Below, piece after piece: positions 51,801 to 64,000 of a stretch of DNA of 64,000 nt (its first letter is position 1; each line of letters opens with the position of its first letter). Source of the stretch: Monomorium pharaonis. Lineage: Eukaryota; Arthropoda; Insecta; Hymenoptera; Formicidae. The DNA lies in assembly GCF_013373865.1 (NCBI RefSeq), contig NC_050473.1:2604001-2668000 (forward strand). The letters run 5' to 3'. The notes beneath the pieces were generated by a model that was not told where the DNA came from, did not search any database, and worked only from the letters and a program-made list of their open reading frames with translations. A program made the position numbers and the translations under genes.

Positions 51801-52456
51801 CGCTTGATCGGTCAGTTCATCGGTGTTGGTACGGCACAGCACGCTACCCATCCTATCATAATGTCCACTAATTGTAATAGCCACCCTCTGTCCGTCGGCC
51901 GTCCGCTCTGTCGAAGATAAAGGGGCAGGCGAAGCGAGATGTACGTAGCTTTGCGAGCAACGCGCTCGCCACTATTTCGGATGAAGGAACCGCTAAATAA
52001 CAAGGGGAGTTAGGGGAAAAAAATTAGATCGATTATAGCCGTTTCCGGGAATTTCTTGGTTGATTTTTAGTCCTTCGTAACGAAGTAAATGCAATGGTGT
52101 ATTCTGCTTAGTCTGGGGTAGGATGATGCGACCAGAGAATGCGACCACGGGCCAACAATATAAGCAAACGTATGCTCCAGAGGACCGACTGGGTCTTCGC
52201 GGTGAGATAATAAACAGTAACGTCTTCTCAGTTTCCACTTGGCAACACCCTCGATATGCGAGCTGGGGTCCTCAAGGGCGCAGCGCCTGGCGCCGTTGCC
52301 TTTGCGGTGGACCAAATCCCGTAAACCCTATAAATAATGGTGCGACGGTACCTACACCCGCTCACGTGCCAGCTGCGGCGCTTTGGTTTCGCTCTTCCAC
52401 CTTCGTTTTTGGCACATTGTTTTGTCACTCGATCATACACCGCATCGCGCGTGAAT
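48801..52456. other. Gene-free stretch
   Basis: No gene is supported. The longest open frame in the window (49849-50547, plus) starts at a TTG codon, runs through a CT microsatellite (about 50293-50325) and encodes arginine- and serine-rich low-complexity sequence, so I reject it as a gene. A run of 13 G lies at 51730-51742. A TATA-like word (CCCTATAAATAATGG near 52327) is not followed by a convincing transcript. Confidence 0.5.
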
Positions 52457-52498
52457 TATAATCGTGACATATGCGCGAACGCATATGTCACGATTATA
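52457..52498. repeat. Perfect hairpin, 19-bp arms, 4-base loop
   Basis: TATAATCGTGACATATGCG (52457-52475), loop CGAA (52476-52479), then the exact complement (52480-52498). No neighbouring element explains it. It is too short for an animal microRNA precursor of usual length. Confidence 0.95.
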
Positions 52499-55400
52499 CT
52501 GCTAGAAAGAAATTTGAAAAAGCTCGTCGGGGAGACGTACCCTCGGAATATATCGCCTAATACATTAAGCTAAATGACCGTTCAGAGTTCGCATTTGAAG
52601 ATACGAGGTCATTGATGCCGAGCGCGTGATGCCGCGCGATATTAAGTGCCGATAATAATCGTTTTCACTCCTGAAAAATTTCAAAAATGGCCGTACAAAG
52701 CGGCATTTTTCGCCGCATATGGCGACGCGGTTTAGCGTTCGCGCGACATCTGCACCGGCGATACGTTAATGTGCCAAATTGATGGACCCTCTCGTAATTA
52801 ATAGGTGCAGCTCGTACGCGAGAAGGGAAGGGGAAGGAGAGGTGAGACCCAGAGATTTGCGGCGTGGCATGAACCGATTTAAAACTAGCGACCGGCGAGC
52901 GCGCGTAGGCGCCCGCTAATTGATACGAGTCCATTAATTATTACGTCATTTCCGGCGGGCCGTGTTGCGGCGCGCGCACGTGTTCGTGACAAGAGTTCAC
53001 GTTTGGTTCCCACGCGATGGAGAATGTTGCAGAGAGAAAGAGAGAAGAACTAGGGGTGGAAACCGTATCTCGGAGGGATTGACGAAGAATAAACGGGCGA
53101 AAAAGACGGAATCGAAAGAGAGACGAATACCGCGCAAACGAGACGAATCCGGTGAACAAAGAAACGTATACGTTAATTACGCGATAAGATTTATTCTCCT
53201 TCTGTCACGGGGCTGCGCTTTAATTAAATCACGTCCGCGTCTCTCGCGTATTTACTGCAAAATATGTTTTTTTTCTCCGTTCTTGATTCTTTTTGTTTCT
53301 TACCCTCTGAAATATTCTTTGCTCTCGAATTGATACCGTCGGATGATTTGTCTCACGCATTCTCCCTATCTCCCAACTAAATTAGCATTCGGAATGAGGA
53401 ATCACGTGGATGAGGCGGGCTTAAAGAGACATGTGGCATATGTAGAAGAGCGCGTTACGCGTTGATTAAATATTGATTCGTAACCGATACGCATTGCGCC
53501 AACGTAAGGGGCTTACGAGGTTTCCGCCTTCATTTCATTTTCACGCATATCACCATAGGCTTTTCGAGTACATCCGTTCCCTTCTACCGTGCCTCTGTAG
53601 AGTAGATCGAATCAGAATCTTGTCTGGCGCAGCGCGACGACGACTATTCGAAATTAATTTTTTTTCCTTCCTGTCTTCGTTCAGCCCTTCGTTCGCGACA
53701 AACGTCCTCTCATTTTCCCCTTCTTTCTCGATTTTTCTTTGTTTATCATGTTTCCCTGTTCCTCTCCGAGAAACTCTTCTTTCGGTATTCGCGTTGAGGC
53801 AGGGGCCGAGCAAACGGTCTTGGACGAGCCATCCCTCTCCCGGTGGATTGTAAATTTCTTTAAAAAACCAATCTCCTTCGTACTTACGGCTAATGTTTTT
53901 CGGAGAATTGCAATTTGCACCTTGAGAGACGCTGAAGGGAAAATGATCTATTTCTTCGTAATTTTTTTTTATACCGTTGTCTCTGATAATATTTTGTAGT
54001 AATAATGCTACGTCAATTAAAATAGAAAGAGATTTATAAGCTTGCTAATTGTAAAAGAATACAACCAACACATATAACGTGATCATCCGTGTAAGTCGCG
54101 AAAATTGTTAGATTTAAAACAATAATGCAATTACATATACCCGACGACTTACAATTAGATGCAATGTACTTTTACTTTGGGCTAGGAATCATGCATGGGA
54201 TAATAATGTATTTTCCAGCGTGTATTCAACCGCATCGTGTATAAAGCGTTATTATTGTTGGCAGTTTATCATTGGTCCCTGGGGCTCACAAGTCGCGGCT
54301 TAAAACTGCATTATACGGTACTTCGCGGCGGTCGTAAAGCGGTCTCTCGTCTCATGAAAGCATAGAATATTAAGCGAGAAGTAAATACACGGCACGGTTA
54401 GACGCGGGTAATAAAGTGATGACGCTATGAAAGTAAGCGGAAAATTTATTAATGCTAGTTTCGTCTCAAAATTTGATGAGTCTGAACTTTTCGAGGTATC
54501 TTTCCTCGCCCGTTGACGCATTAACATTAATTTTTTTTTTTACTGGGCATACAAACCCAGTTTCCCACTTGGTTTCTCGTCTGACTTTTCCGAACTACTT
54601 CTGATCGCGTAGGACACCGTCTCGAAATCGAATGCAATCACAGCGTGGTAGCTGTATCAACGCTGTTATTGCCACAGAATATGATAAGCACGGTAGCTAT
54701 CGGTTTGTGGGTAATGGTAATTACGCAGAGAGCCTCGAGGCAATGAGGGAGATGGCAACAATATTCCGCGTTTGGGGTGATGCAGAGCTATTAGCTCCGA
54801 ATCTGATAGCCATAATTATGCTCGTCTGAGATCTCGTTACATCTCGACTTGACAATCGTAATTATTCGCGGCATGGTTAATGAATTCCTATGAATCACGC
54901 CGTTTTATTTATACACCTAAAGGTACAAGGTAGAAATTGTTGGAATATTTCTTAATTACCTGTTACAGAAATTGCTTTCTCTTCATAAACAGATTACATT
55001 TATATTTTTTATTAAAAATAAATATTTGTATTTATATGATGATCGTTATTCATGTGATGACGATAAAAAACTGGCATAGTTTTTTTTCGTATCAAATAAA
55101 TTTTTTTAATTATTAAAATTAAGTTGAAAACCATAACGATCGGAAATTTAGTCTCTTACATGCTTTATTTATTGTGTTTGAAAGTAATATGCCTTATAAA
55201 TAGTAACTATGTTCAATATGCATTTGGTATATAGAGAGTTAACGATCGGCAACCGATTAGGTAGAGAAGCAAGTTTTCCGTATCGGTCCAATTACTGGAG
55301 AAATTATAGTCGAGGCCAAATCTGCCAACTAAGAACGCTTTGCCGCGTATATAACACGAGTCATATATCTAATCTAGATTATTAATTAAATCTGGCGTAT

Positions 55401-58400
55401 AAAGCTGTTTCAGCTGGCAAACTCCGAAATATATTACCTTGAATCAGTAAATTAATGTTGCCGCGAGTCGATTGCGGGGAGATATTTCCGCCCGGGAAAA
55501 TGATGTTGCAGCGTCGGGCAAACAAAATAAAACGTGATTTAACTGAACGAAAAGTCCAATCATCTCGCTGTGATATATCTCACATCAATTCGTAGTAAAA
55601 ATACTGCAATAAGAAATAAACAAGTATAAAACGAGCGAGCGAGGCAAAGATGTCCGTTGCATCTCTTCAGCAGTGAGAATTTTTTTTTATTATCGTATCT
55701 GCATAAAATTTCTATTTCGCGCAAATACGTTGACGCGTTCTGTCCGTTGTCGCGTATAACGTACGTTACGATGTCCGCAATTACGATAGAATACTGTCGT
55801 ATTGACAAGATATTGCGACACGACTGGCCCGCTGTCGCGCGAACGTGATTGCGCCTTTAATAAAATCTGTACACGTCGAGCATCCGCGTAACAGCGCAGA
55901 TTTTGCGTCGACTTTGAAAAGGACATGACGAGAGGCTTTATGCGGCGGATGATGTTGCAAATATGATGATAGATGTTGGTCCCCTCCTCCTCCCCTTGCT
56001 TCCTTCTCTTTCCACCTTTTCACTTCATGGCAATTCACGATACGCGAGAGACGATAGATACGTGTATAAGTTCTGTGCTAGCTATTGGTCTTTTATGAAG
56101 GTATCAATTCATCGTACGATCGACACCAGCCGTTGCCAGCTGCTGTCACTCGAAGTTGGAATATTTATTCACAGATCGTGAATGAATACCTTTGCATACG
56201 CGTCTTGTATGAATAACAAGAGTCTTCCGCGTATTTACTTAGAAAGTGATTTTTTTTCGAATGTTTGGTCATTTTACACATTTAACAGATTTAATTGCTT
56301 ATCGAAAATATCTTTGATTATCAATAAAAATTATTAAAGAGATATTTTTATATCTTAGAGCTATACCTACATATGCATCTAAATTAGGTTTCAAGGTTTG
56401 GATTATCTGAATAATTCAAATAATATTGGAGTTGCGTAATTCGGTAATAATTATTTTGTATAATTTAGATGTTATATTATCCAGATATTTATGATTTTGA
56501 TTTAAACATATATCACGCGCGACTATTTAAATGCGAAATGTAGCTCAATAGAATTTATGCCTGCATTTTTGTTTCCAATCGAAATAACAAAAGCGTGTTA
56601 TACTTACCCTTAACACTCGTATACAAGTGTCCAATGAAGCCGATCTCACGTAATTCTGTCGCATAGCTGATAAAGAAATAGCGAATATCGATGGTATTTC
56701 ATCCGTAGCGTAACTTACCTGTAATTTAAATTTATTTGCTTCTACTTGTTTCTCTCGAGTCAAATCTCATTGACCGTCCAACTACGGGGAGCTTGCGAGA
56801 AAGGGGGCGAGCGACGATTGTTGACTTCGTAGTCGGCAGCATCCACGTGGGAGCAATGCGTCGAGTCTCGGATAAGGGTTGGCAGAGGGCGGTTGGCTCT
56901 CTGATTTACACCGGTTGGCAGACTTCTTCTGAATATTTAACGCGACGAGACTCGAACGTCGCCGGCACCGTCGCACACGGCTGATCCCGATTAAGGGAAA
57001 GTGATAAGTTACTCCGAGTTTCGTATGCGACTTTTACTCCACCGGTTGTTTATATCCTCACTTCTCTCCCACGCGCCGTCCAGCTTTCCCCTGGGGACGG
57101 TCCCTTATTCTAAGATTTTTCCGAAATCTGGGATCTTCCATATGTCACGGCTTATTTCACGACACCCCATTACTCGCAGCGGATATTGTAACTTTTGTTT
57201 ACTTAAAAATGTTGATAAAGTCGGAGAATGAGATTTAAAGTGATTAACTCTACCAATTCATTGTTTAATTTTAAATAAAGTATATTACAGATGATGAAAC
57301 GTTTCGATTTTTCAATCTTGTAAATAAATATAAAATATTGTTATAAAATATATTGTTACATAAAAATATTGCTGTAAAAAATAATTTTAAAAAATAATAC
57401 ACAATTGCTATTACTACTCCGTAAAAGAAACGAGGATATAAATCATTAGAGAAAATAACATATCGAATAGCACTTCCAGAGATTAAAAGGAACTAATGAT
57501 GCATCGGAATTTCAAAGACGATTAACTTGTGAGACATTGTCACATATATCTCAGCCTGATCTACGAAAGCGTATTATCGCCAATACGTTTGTCGATCCGT
57601 GAAACTTTGCAGGACACTGATATATCGCACTATATTGCACCCCTTGAATCGAAGCAAAGTCCGTTAATCAGAGCGCCATCGTATAATCAAACTGCTAGGG
57701 TGTAATTCTGTTAGTGTGTATTCTCATTCCAGCAAATTAAATAACGTATTCGTATATACAAACTTAATAGATCATTATGCGATGTTTATGATTGTACATA
57801 TAGTTATAACAATTATGAAAAGTTAAAAAGTAAAAGTTGTATTTGCAAAATTGTATAAAATATACGCCAGAGTTGAATTATTAATAAAAAAATATAATTT
57901 AGTGTTGAAAATTATAATTCAGCCAACATTAAGGTAAGGATGCGCGAAAGAAAATTTGGGAAACGCACATTGGAGTTGTGTACATTATTAGAAAAAGCTG
58001 AACGAGATATAAATTTGAGTAAATTTACCGTAAAACAGTAATAAAACAAATAATGAGAATACACAGCTTCGCGGCAGTTACGAATTCATAGAGTTTCAGT
58101 AATCATCCTATCACTCGTTGATGTTTTGTACAAATAATATACGCGGTACAACGTGCATAAGTCGTTCGTTAAACGGGCGAGTAACGCCATCGTTCATTTT
58201 ACCAGATTCGCGGCAAATATCAATAATTAAACGTTCCGCCGGCGGAAACAAAGCATAACGAACCGAGTTGTTTGTGAACGTTAATATTGTGCGCATATTA
58301 TTTACTCATTAGCGTCATTCAGCGTTACGTTCCGTTACATATGTCCAACATTATCGCGATTTACATGCAGGTTGCAGCCGCGTCTATACGGATGCGCCGA

Positions 58401-60289
58401 CGTTAACGAGGGTCGCACCACCGACGTTCGCGCACCACCGTCAATTCCAATCGTTTTCGCGTTCGCACCAATCAACGCGACGGCGACATCGAGGTGCGGA
58501 GTAAAAACGCGGAATCACGATTAAAATCGCTGGCGCGAAAATTACGCGCGGGCCAGCGGGTTTCCGATTTCCCTCTTCCGTTCCATCGTTCGCTCGCCGA
58601 TGCCTGCCCCTCCCCTTTCCCTCCGGCACGGACAAACGGACGCCGAAAACGGACAAGCGCGTTTTCGGCATCGTTAATTTGCATAAATTCGCTGATAAAG
58701 ATAACAGTCATTGTCCGCCGTGGCTAATCGATCGCTTCCATTGAACCGTTTGCGTTCTGCATCAAACGGGTCGTCCATCTCCTATACATCCGCGTTCGGG
58801 ATACGAAGGGGGGGGAGGGTTGATTCGGGCGAGGGTTGGCGAGAGAATCGCGGGGATAATGCGATGCTGTGCCCCCGCGCTTGGACATAAATATTACAAC
58901 GTGTATGCCAACGGAGAAAATTACGGCACTCCGACGGTGTGAAAATATGCGGGACCGTCCCGCGGCGAGTCGATGATTAATAAATCAAACCGTCGCGCAC
59001 GTCAAACAGGCACGATTGTAATTTGCTGGGATTTCACTTGTGCATGTATGTATAAGAGGCCGAGGAAGGGGCGGGAGGCGGAGGAGAAGGGCGAAGTGAA
59101 CGAGGACGTCCGATAGTAAACGCGCGCGCTTGCAAATTAAAATGCGCATAATTACGTGGCAATTATAACGTTTGCCTTTCGTCACGAGATTCCCGGTGCG
59201 TTCGTCGACTGATAAAACCTCGGTATCGAATTTATCAATGGCTCTTTCTCGATAATTGAACGGGGAAGGGAAAAGGCGTGCGTTGTGTGTATGGTATACA
59301 GATAAAGTATGGATTCGCGATAAATTCGCTTATATCGTCTGCGAAATGTGATAAAATGTAAATATTTGAAAAAAATATGTCCACCTTGTATCAATTAGTA
59401 TTGCGCCGGTATTTTTAATCGAGATTGTCATACCGAAAGGATCATATTCGTACCGCCTGAACTCGCCTTACGTCGATGTTCGCGAGCGGTATCTCCGCGC
59501 CTCACCGACAGTTGAACAACATTCGTCGCGCTTCGCGCCGCATTCGGCGCAATTGCTGCTGTACGACCGCGCATATTGTTGCATTGTTCGGTCACTGTGA
59601 TTGGAATTTAAATTTTATTCATAGGCTCGTTTATATCCGGCCAGTTACGTATTCAAATCGGACGGTCTGCACATTCGAGCCTCCTGTCCGTACGTACGTA
59701 CGTACGTACCTAGCCATCATAACACAGCTGCCGTGCTCCCGATATAATTCTGATTTCCATCGCGATCATCCGACCGGACTGAATTCGGAAGGTGCAAACT
59801 CCGTCGATTTTACAGAGGGATGTGTTTCGCGCTGTGAAAAGTAACGCGCTCGAATTGACAATGTCGAGCAACAAGGCCGCTGCAGCCATTTCTACCGGAG
59901 TTCCCGGATCGACTTGATTTTCTTCGACAATTGAACAGTGCTGCTGCAAAATGAGTCGCGATGATGAATAGTAATTTCCCACGCGGATCCAAGATTAGGG
60001 GGTTTACATTTGTACGATCAGGTTGCCTCGTACCGTTTCTATTGCTTGCTATTCAACGGTTGTTACTAACAGGCATTACACGCTGTCCGCCGATTTGTCT
60101 CTTCGACTTTAAATTCGTCGCATGGAATCGGCAAGGTGCGCGCACGACTTACGTTCGTCGAATATGGGTGCCGCAAGCCAAAAGCGGAATTATTGTTATT
60201 ACGCCGGATGTTTAATGACGATCGTTTAGTTTCCGGTGGAACAGATGCGTGCGTAAGATACAATACGTCATCAGAGAGTGACTCTGGAT
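52499..60289. other. Gene-free stretch
   Basis: No gene is supported. GC-richer blocks lie at 52.6-53.2, 56.78-57.0 and 58.4-59.1 kb, and AT-rich tracts at 54.0-54.1, 54.95-55.2, 56.25-56.5 and 57.2-58.0 kb. A short CGTA repeat lies at 59689-59709. Open frames overlap on both strands throughout, with no domain or splice pairing I trust. Confidence 0.5.
59689..59709. repeat. (CGTA)n microsatellite
   Basis: Five units of a self-complementary tetranucleotide. Confidence 0.9.
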
Positions 60290-60605
60290 TAGGGTTGCCA
60301 TCCGTCCTCTTTTCCCCGGACACTGTCCTCTTTTTTTAGGGCATTTGGGATCGTCCGGCGAGATTTTTAAAAGTATTGAAAATTTATCCGGAAAAATTAT
60401 ATGCATCCGGGGTTTTAAATATTTAAATTATTTATTTCCTTTACCGTACTCTTTTTCCAATGGCACGACCACTTATTGAGCGGCTTTTATAATATTTATT
60501 ATGTCTAATTAACGTATTTTTGCATATGTCCAGGGTTGCAACAGAAATGTCCGGGATTTTTGACCTGTAAGTTTTAGTTAAAAAAATTTTAATATGGCAA
60601 CCCTA
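60290..60605. mobile_element. hAT-type MITE, 316 bp
   Basis: Perfect 12-bp terminal inverted repeats TAGGGTTGCCAT (60290-60301) and ATGGCAACCCTA (60594-60605) are flanked by CTCTGGAT (60282-60289) and CTCTAGAT (60606-60613), an 8-bp target duplication with one mismatch. Both features fit the hAT superfamily. The interior repeats the motif TCCGG or CCGGA followed by T/A-rich bases at least five times in both orientations. It has no coding capacity. It differs in termini from the larger hAT-like element at 29281-31463, so a different transposase probably moved it. Confidence 0.85.
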
Positions 60606-61495
60606 CTCTAGATGTCCGTATTGCCGGTCATTATTTTTCCTTCTTTTGCGATCTCGTCCGTTTGCTACCGTCGCCTATTCCGACGCCCGTCGCCCGTTGC
60701 CTTATTCTAGACGAGTAAGGGTAAGTATTTGGCATGACGTCAAACGTAGATATTAGGATTCTCGGGAGTGGTCGGCCGAAGGGGCCAAAGAGAAGAAACG
60801 AACAGGAGAAAGAAAGAAGGACGGCCATGCGGTACCTGCTCGTGCGTCACATTCGTGACCAGCCTACGGGTACCTTGATGCTCTTGCCATCGTCATTTCT
60901 CCGTTTCTTCTTGGAGGAACCTTTATTTTTGGCACATGTTACGAGTCCTTTGTTCTATTTCCGCCGTCTATTCCAGACACAGAAAACGGTCGTCGGCAAT
61001 ATTCTCATATTCTGTGATCGATTGATTTCGAGCTAAGTTGAGGACACCTATGGGTTCTAGTATAAGACTCGCTCTTTGCTCATGCAAATAGAATAATTCT
61101 ATTTAAAAAGTTTATTTAATAAGAATTATTAAATATTAATGTAAAACATTTGATACGCTTTTAAATGTACTTACATTTTCTCATGTGAATCGTTAATCGT
61201 TATATATGCTTGTAGAATTTATATTTCTGTATTCAATTTCATCTTTTATATTTATAATACTGTACCTGTAATACGTGAATATGTCAATATTCAAATTATA
61301 GGTATACATTTAAAAATCGCAGAGAATCGAAGCACACAGATGAAGAAAAGTACTCTTGTGCATTTTTCTCTTTCTATAAATTCCTCTAATATCTAACGAA
61401 GCTCTTGGCTTTTAGCTTCAACGTTTAAATGAAGTCGTCATTTCGAAGTTTTTGTTGTCTCTTCGCCCGAGCGGCAAGTAAGGGCCGCTCTTCTC

Positions 61496-61498
<3 letters not shown>
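60606..61498. other. Gene-free stretch
   Basis: Nothing recognisable. Mixed sequence to about 61030, then AT-rich to about 61400. Confidence 0.5.

Positions 61499-61578
<80 letters not shown>
61499..61578. repeat. (TC)40 microsatellite
   Basis: Forty uninterrupted TC units, the longest simple repeat in the window, followed after a short CACTCACAC interruption by about eight more. On the other strand it is a GAGA tract. Confidence 0.98.
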
Positions 61579-61582
<4 letters not shown>

Positions 61583-61848
61583 TCACACTCTCTCTCTCTC
61601 TCACTCTCACTTAACTGTGCGCTTTACGAATTGCAAATTTTCGGCAAGTTTTCGTTAGGGAAATTCAGCACCGACAGTGCTCGCTGTATACAAAGTGGCA
61701 CTAGAGGATAGAGTGGATAGCTAAGAGGAGGGTGGTGAGAGGGAGAGGAGAGGAGAAGAGAGGGTCTTCGGATACGGCGCTCCACGGTAAAAGCACAAAT
61801 ATTTGACGGGTAAATAGAGTGATACTTGATGCGGCGTGCTGGTTGGTG

Positions 61849-61978
61849 CAGGGTGCTGCTGTTACTGCTACTGCTACTGCTGCTGCGTTATCCGTTATCG
61901 CTGCCGTTGCTGCTGCTGCCAGAATGGCGGCGGTGACTGTGGCGACGGCGGCGGTAGCGGCGGCAGCGGCGGCGGCTG
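61849..61978. repeat. Imperfect GCT/GCG trinucleotide tract
   Basis: CTG/CTA-type triplets run from 61849 to about 61920, then GCG/GGC-type triplets to about 61978, all in the same reading frame (GCN, alanine). Confidence 0.85.
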
Positions 61979-62051
61979 GAAAGCGCGCTCACCGTGCTTC
62001 CCGGGGATGCTTTAGGAATCCTTCCGCATCGGCCACCCAGTTTGCTCGCCG
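61924..62051 (+). CDS. Possible first coding exon, alanine-rich (weak)
   Basis: An ATG at 61924 in a good context (AGAATGG) opens a frame of about 42 codons. It starts Met-Ala-Ala-Val-Thr-Val, continues as an alanine tract encoded by GCG/GCA codons, and then becomes Arg/Ser-rich. The frame stays open up to CTCGCCG|GTGAGA, a fair splice-donor consensus (GT at 62052); without splicing the next codon is a stop that overlaps the donor. A (TC)40 / GAGA tract and a GAG-rich stretch lie 150-400 bp upstream, as in some insect promoters. Downstream exons would have to lie beyond or far along the window. GCN runs in insects are often coding, but the same tract could be a plain trinucleotide repeat. Confidence 0.22.
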
Positions 62052-62059
62052 GTGAGATT

Positions 62060-64000
62060 CACCACGCTTGGGCAAATTGCAAACATTAGCTGGCAACTTG
62101 TAACTCTTCGACGCGTCGCGGCGCGGCAACTCGTGCGCCGCATTTCGCGTTTGTAGTATTTGACGTCAACGAACGTACGCGATCCATAGCGTAAACGATC
62201 GATCGTTGGATCAAACGTACGAGAAGGGGATAAATTATCAGCGTCTCTTGTTGCCTGATGAACGTTTTGATTGATTCGGTATTATTCGTCGGAAGCTACC
62301 GGTATTTAAGTATGAGAAATCTATCTTCTCCGCGTGAAAATCTTATTTAATTTTTGCCACATACCAGTTGAATTACATAAAAATATATTGTAATTTAAAA
62401 AGGCGTGTTCAACAGTCCATCGGTGTTTCTTATATTGATCGCATCGTTGTGTTTATTTTATCATGCTATTGATATCATTATAAAGATTACAAAGCATGTC
62501 GAATATAATAATATATTGCGTTTTCAAAGGTAGCCCTTAGGGTGTTTCCATATACCGTCATTAATCCCCCGACGATAAGAAAAATCTTCTTGAGTGATTA
62601 TACATCCTAAATACATTCACAAATCTGTCGCGTAAAAAAGAACTCAAGCCCTGTTGTTATCGGGGCTCGAACCCGTCCAGGGGGGGGCGTAAGTTCGAAA
62701 AGAAATCCTCTTTGAAAGGGTGGGAACACGAATCTTGCGTGGCTCCTTCCTCACGAGGAGAGCTGATGCTTGGGAGTTAGGGTAAAAAAGGGCCATCACC
62801 AGCGAGCATAATGCGTTTATAATAAATCGCTGGTAAGCTCTTATGGAAATCCGTTGGAAATTATTCGAGTTGAGAATTGTAATAGTGCACGAGACGAAGG
62901 AGAAATGTATAGCGATAAACGTTTGCGAAGTAGAGGTGAGGATATTTGTTTTGAAGTGCTGAGGCATCAAAAGCATTGAGTCACACCCCTCAGATATACT
63001 TATCACCCTCTCTCGGTCCTGATCTCTCGTGTTTTCTTTTTTTAATCGGACATGCTATAAATGAGGCACGCCTATTTCTGATAATTTTTTACGTTATCCT
63101 TTATTATTCTTCATCACATTATATATTAAGAATATAAAAAGCAAAAGACAAATCTTTCTGTATATCATACATTATAAAATTATTCTGTGTGTAATATTTT
63201 TAATTATATTTAAAATATAAAGAAACGAAGTATTTAAAAAAAGAACAAAACATGTTGCTGAGTAATAATATGTTTGATATTGTCCAACTTTTTTATTTAT
63301 GTAATAATATATATATTCTTTTCACTTTTATCAACAATTATTTAATTATGATTGTTTTTCAAAAATTGTTTTATACTAATCTAAATCTTATAATTATTAT
63401 GGAAAATTCTTTTTATTTTATATTAAAACATAGAGTTAAGAATCTTCTCCGTTGTCAATTTGTCTCATTATAATTCTCATTGGAACCGTAACCGAGACTT
63501 CGCGAAGCGGAAAAGCAACCTGCAGGGCCGACTTGACATGACTATTCGTCACCGAGGAACCCTAACGCCTACCAGCTACGATAAACCGGAGCTTCGATTC
63601 CCTCCGTAGAATACCCTCGCCATTAAGCACAATGCCACTGCTATTACTCTTCACGATGTTATTGAGCGGTCCCCATTATCATCGTATAATATCGCGATAT
63701 CTTTTCGCCTCCGACACGGAGGTTCACGCAGAACGGAAGGACTGCCAAATCGCGGCGGTCCACGTTCGTAACTTCACCTTGGAATACAGTTTGAAATACT
63801 TTTGGCAACTCGATGGATCCGTAGAGCAATGGTTTTTAAAGCTCTATTTTCTCATGCGTAATCCCTAGCTTTATCTAATGTATTGCACGATGCAATTGGA
63901 AAGTCAGTCTAAAACGTGCAAATCAGTGATTTTTAACTTAACTAACTTGATTTCTTTACGTTAAAAAAATTAAAACGATTAAATTACAAAAACTAAAGAA
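62060..64000. other. Gene-free stretch to the window end
   Basis: No gene is supported. A tRNA-B-box-like word occurs on the minus strand near 62660-62675 without a matching tRNA fold, and an 8-bp inverted repeat (ACCAGCGA/TCGCTGGT) at about 62800-62836. An ATG frame at 63632-63868 begins with a leucine-rich hydrophobic stretch but has no poly(A) signal nearby or other support. 63.05-63.45 kb is strongly AT-rich. Confidence 0.45.

Noticed and set aside
52320..52573. TATA-like word followed by a 78-codon frame
   Set aside because: The frame starts almost on top of the TATA word, leaving no room for a transcription start, and runs through the hairpin at 52457-52498.
62640..62700. Minus-strand tRNA gene suggested by GGTTCGAGCCCCG
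   Set aside because: The B-box-like word is present, but no partner acceptor stem or A box lies at a workable distance and only four of five T-stem pairs form.
63632..63868. 78-codon ATG frame starting with a leucine-rich stretch
   Set aside because: Signal-peptide-like start only; no promoter or poly(A) signal and no recognisable mature domain.

Overview
The window reads as a gene-poor stretch of an insect nuclear genome. An ant or another hymenopteran is my best guess. The sequence is AT-rich overall but keeps many CpG steps (CGCG, TCGCGA). It carries scattered GA/CT, GT and GAA microsatellites, the one convincing intron is 68 bp long, and the recognisable mobile elements are non-autonomous DNA transposons (hAT-like and Helitron-like). 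There are no operons, ribosome-binding sites or other prokaryotic signals. The species call is inference from composition only. Almost every open frame of 60-230 codons looks like chance: most start at a non-ATG codon, run through simple repeats, or overlap another open frame of equal quality.

One small protein-coding gene is well supported. It lies on the minus strand at 39487-39740 and has two coding exons split by a 68-bp phase-0 intron. A TATA box sits upstream and AATAAA signals lie just past the stop. It encodes a 61-residue secreted, strongly arginine-rich peptide precursor that I do not recognise. It is the best candidate for something undescribed. Neither exon is long enough to show up in a simple ORF scan.

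The mobile elements frame this region. A 2.2-kb hAT-like element (29281-31463) has 21-bp terminal inverted repeats, an imperfect 8-bp target duplication, a 69-bp tandem array and three copies of an internal repeat of about 90 bp. A Helitron-like element (about 40213-41023) begins about 400 bp upstream of the peptide gene's TATA box. It has a typical CTAG 3' end with a hairpin and contains a 19-copy decamer array. A 316-bp hAT-type MITE (60290-60605) has 12-bp terminal inverted repeats and an 8-bp target duplication with one mismatch.

The rest is non-coding as far as I can see. Long AT-rich tracts (for example 22.4-23.8, 25.9-26.5, 28.0-28.4, 41.7-42.5 and 57.2-58.0 kb) alternate with GC- and CpG-richer blocks (4.45-4.86, 8.8-9.4, 13.0-13.9, 34.8-35.7, 36.9-37.4, 52.2-53.2, 58.4-59.1 and 61.6-62.3 kb). 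The richer blocks could be enhancers, promoters or untranslated exons of genes outside the window. The most suggestive are 13.2-13.75 kb (purine-rich block, good splice donor, twin CACGTG E-boxes) and 61.5-62.05 kb (a 40-unit TC repeat followed by a short alanine-rich open frame that runs into a splice-donor consensus). A perfect 19-bp-arm hairpin at 52457-52498 is structurally striking and unexplained.
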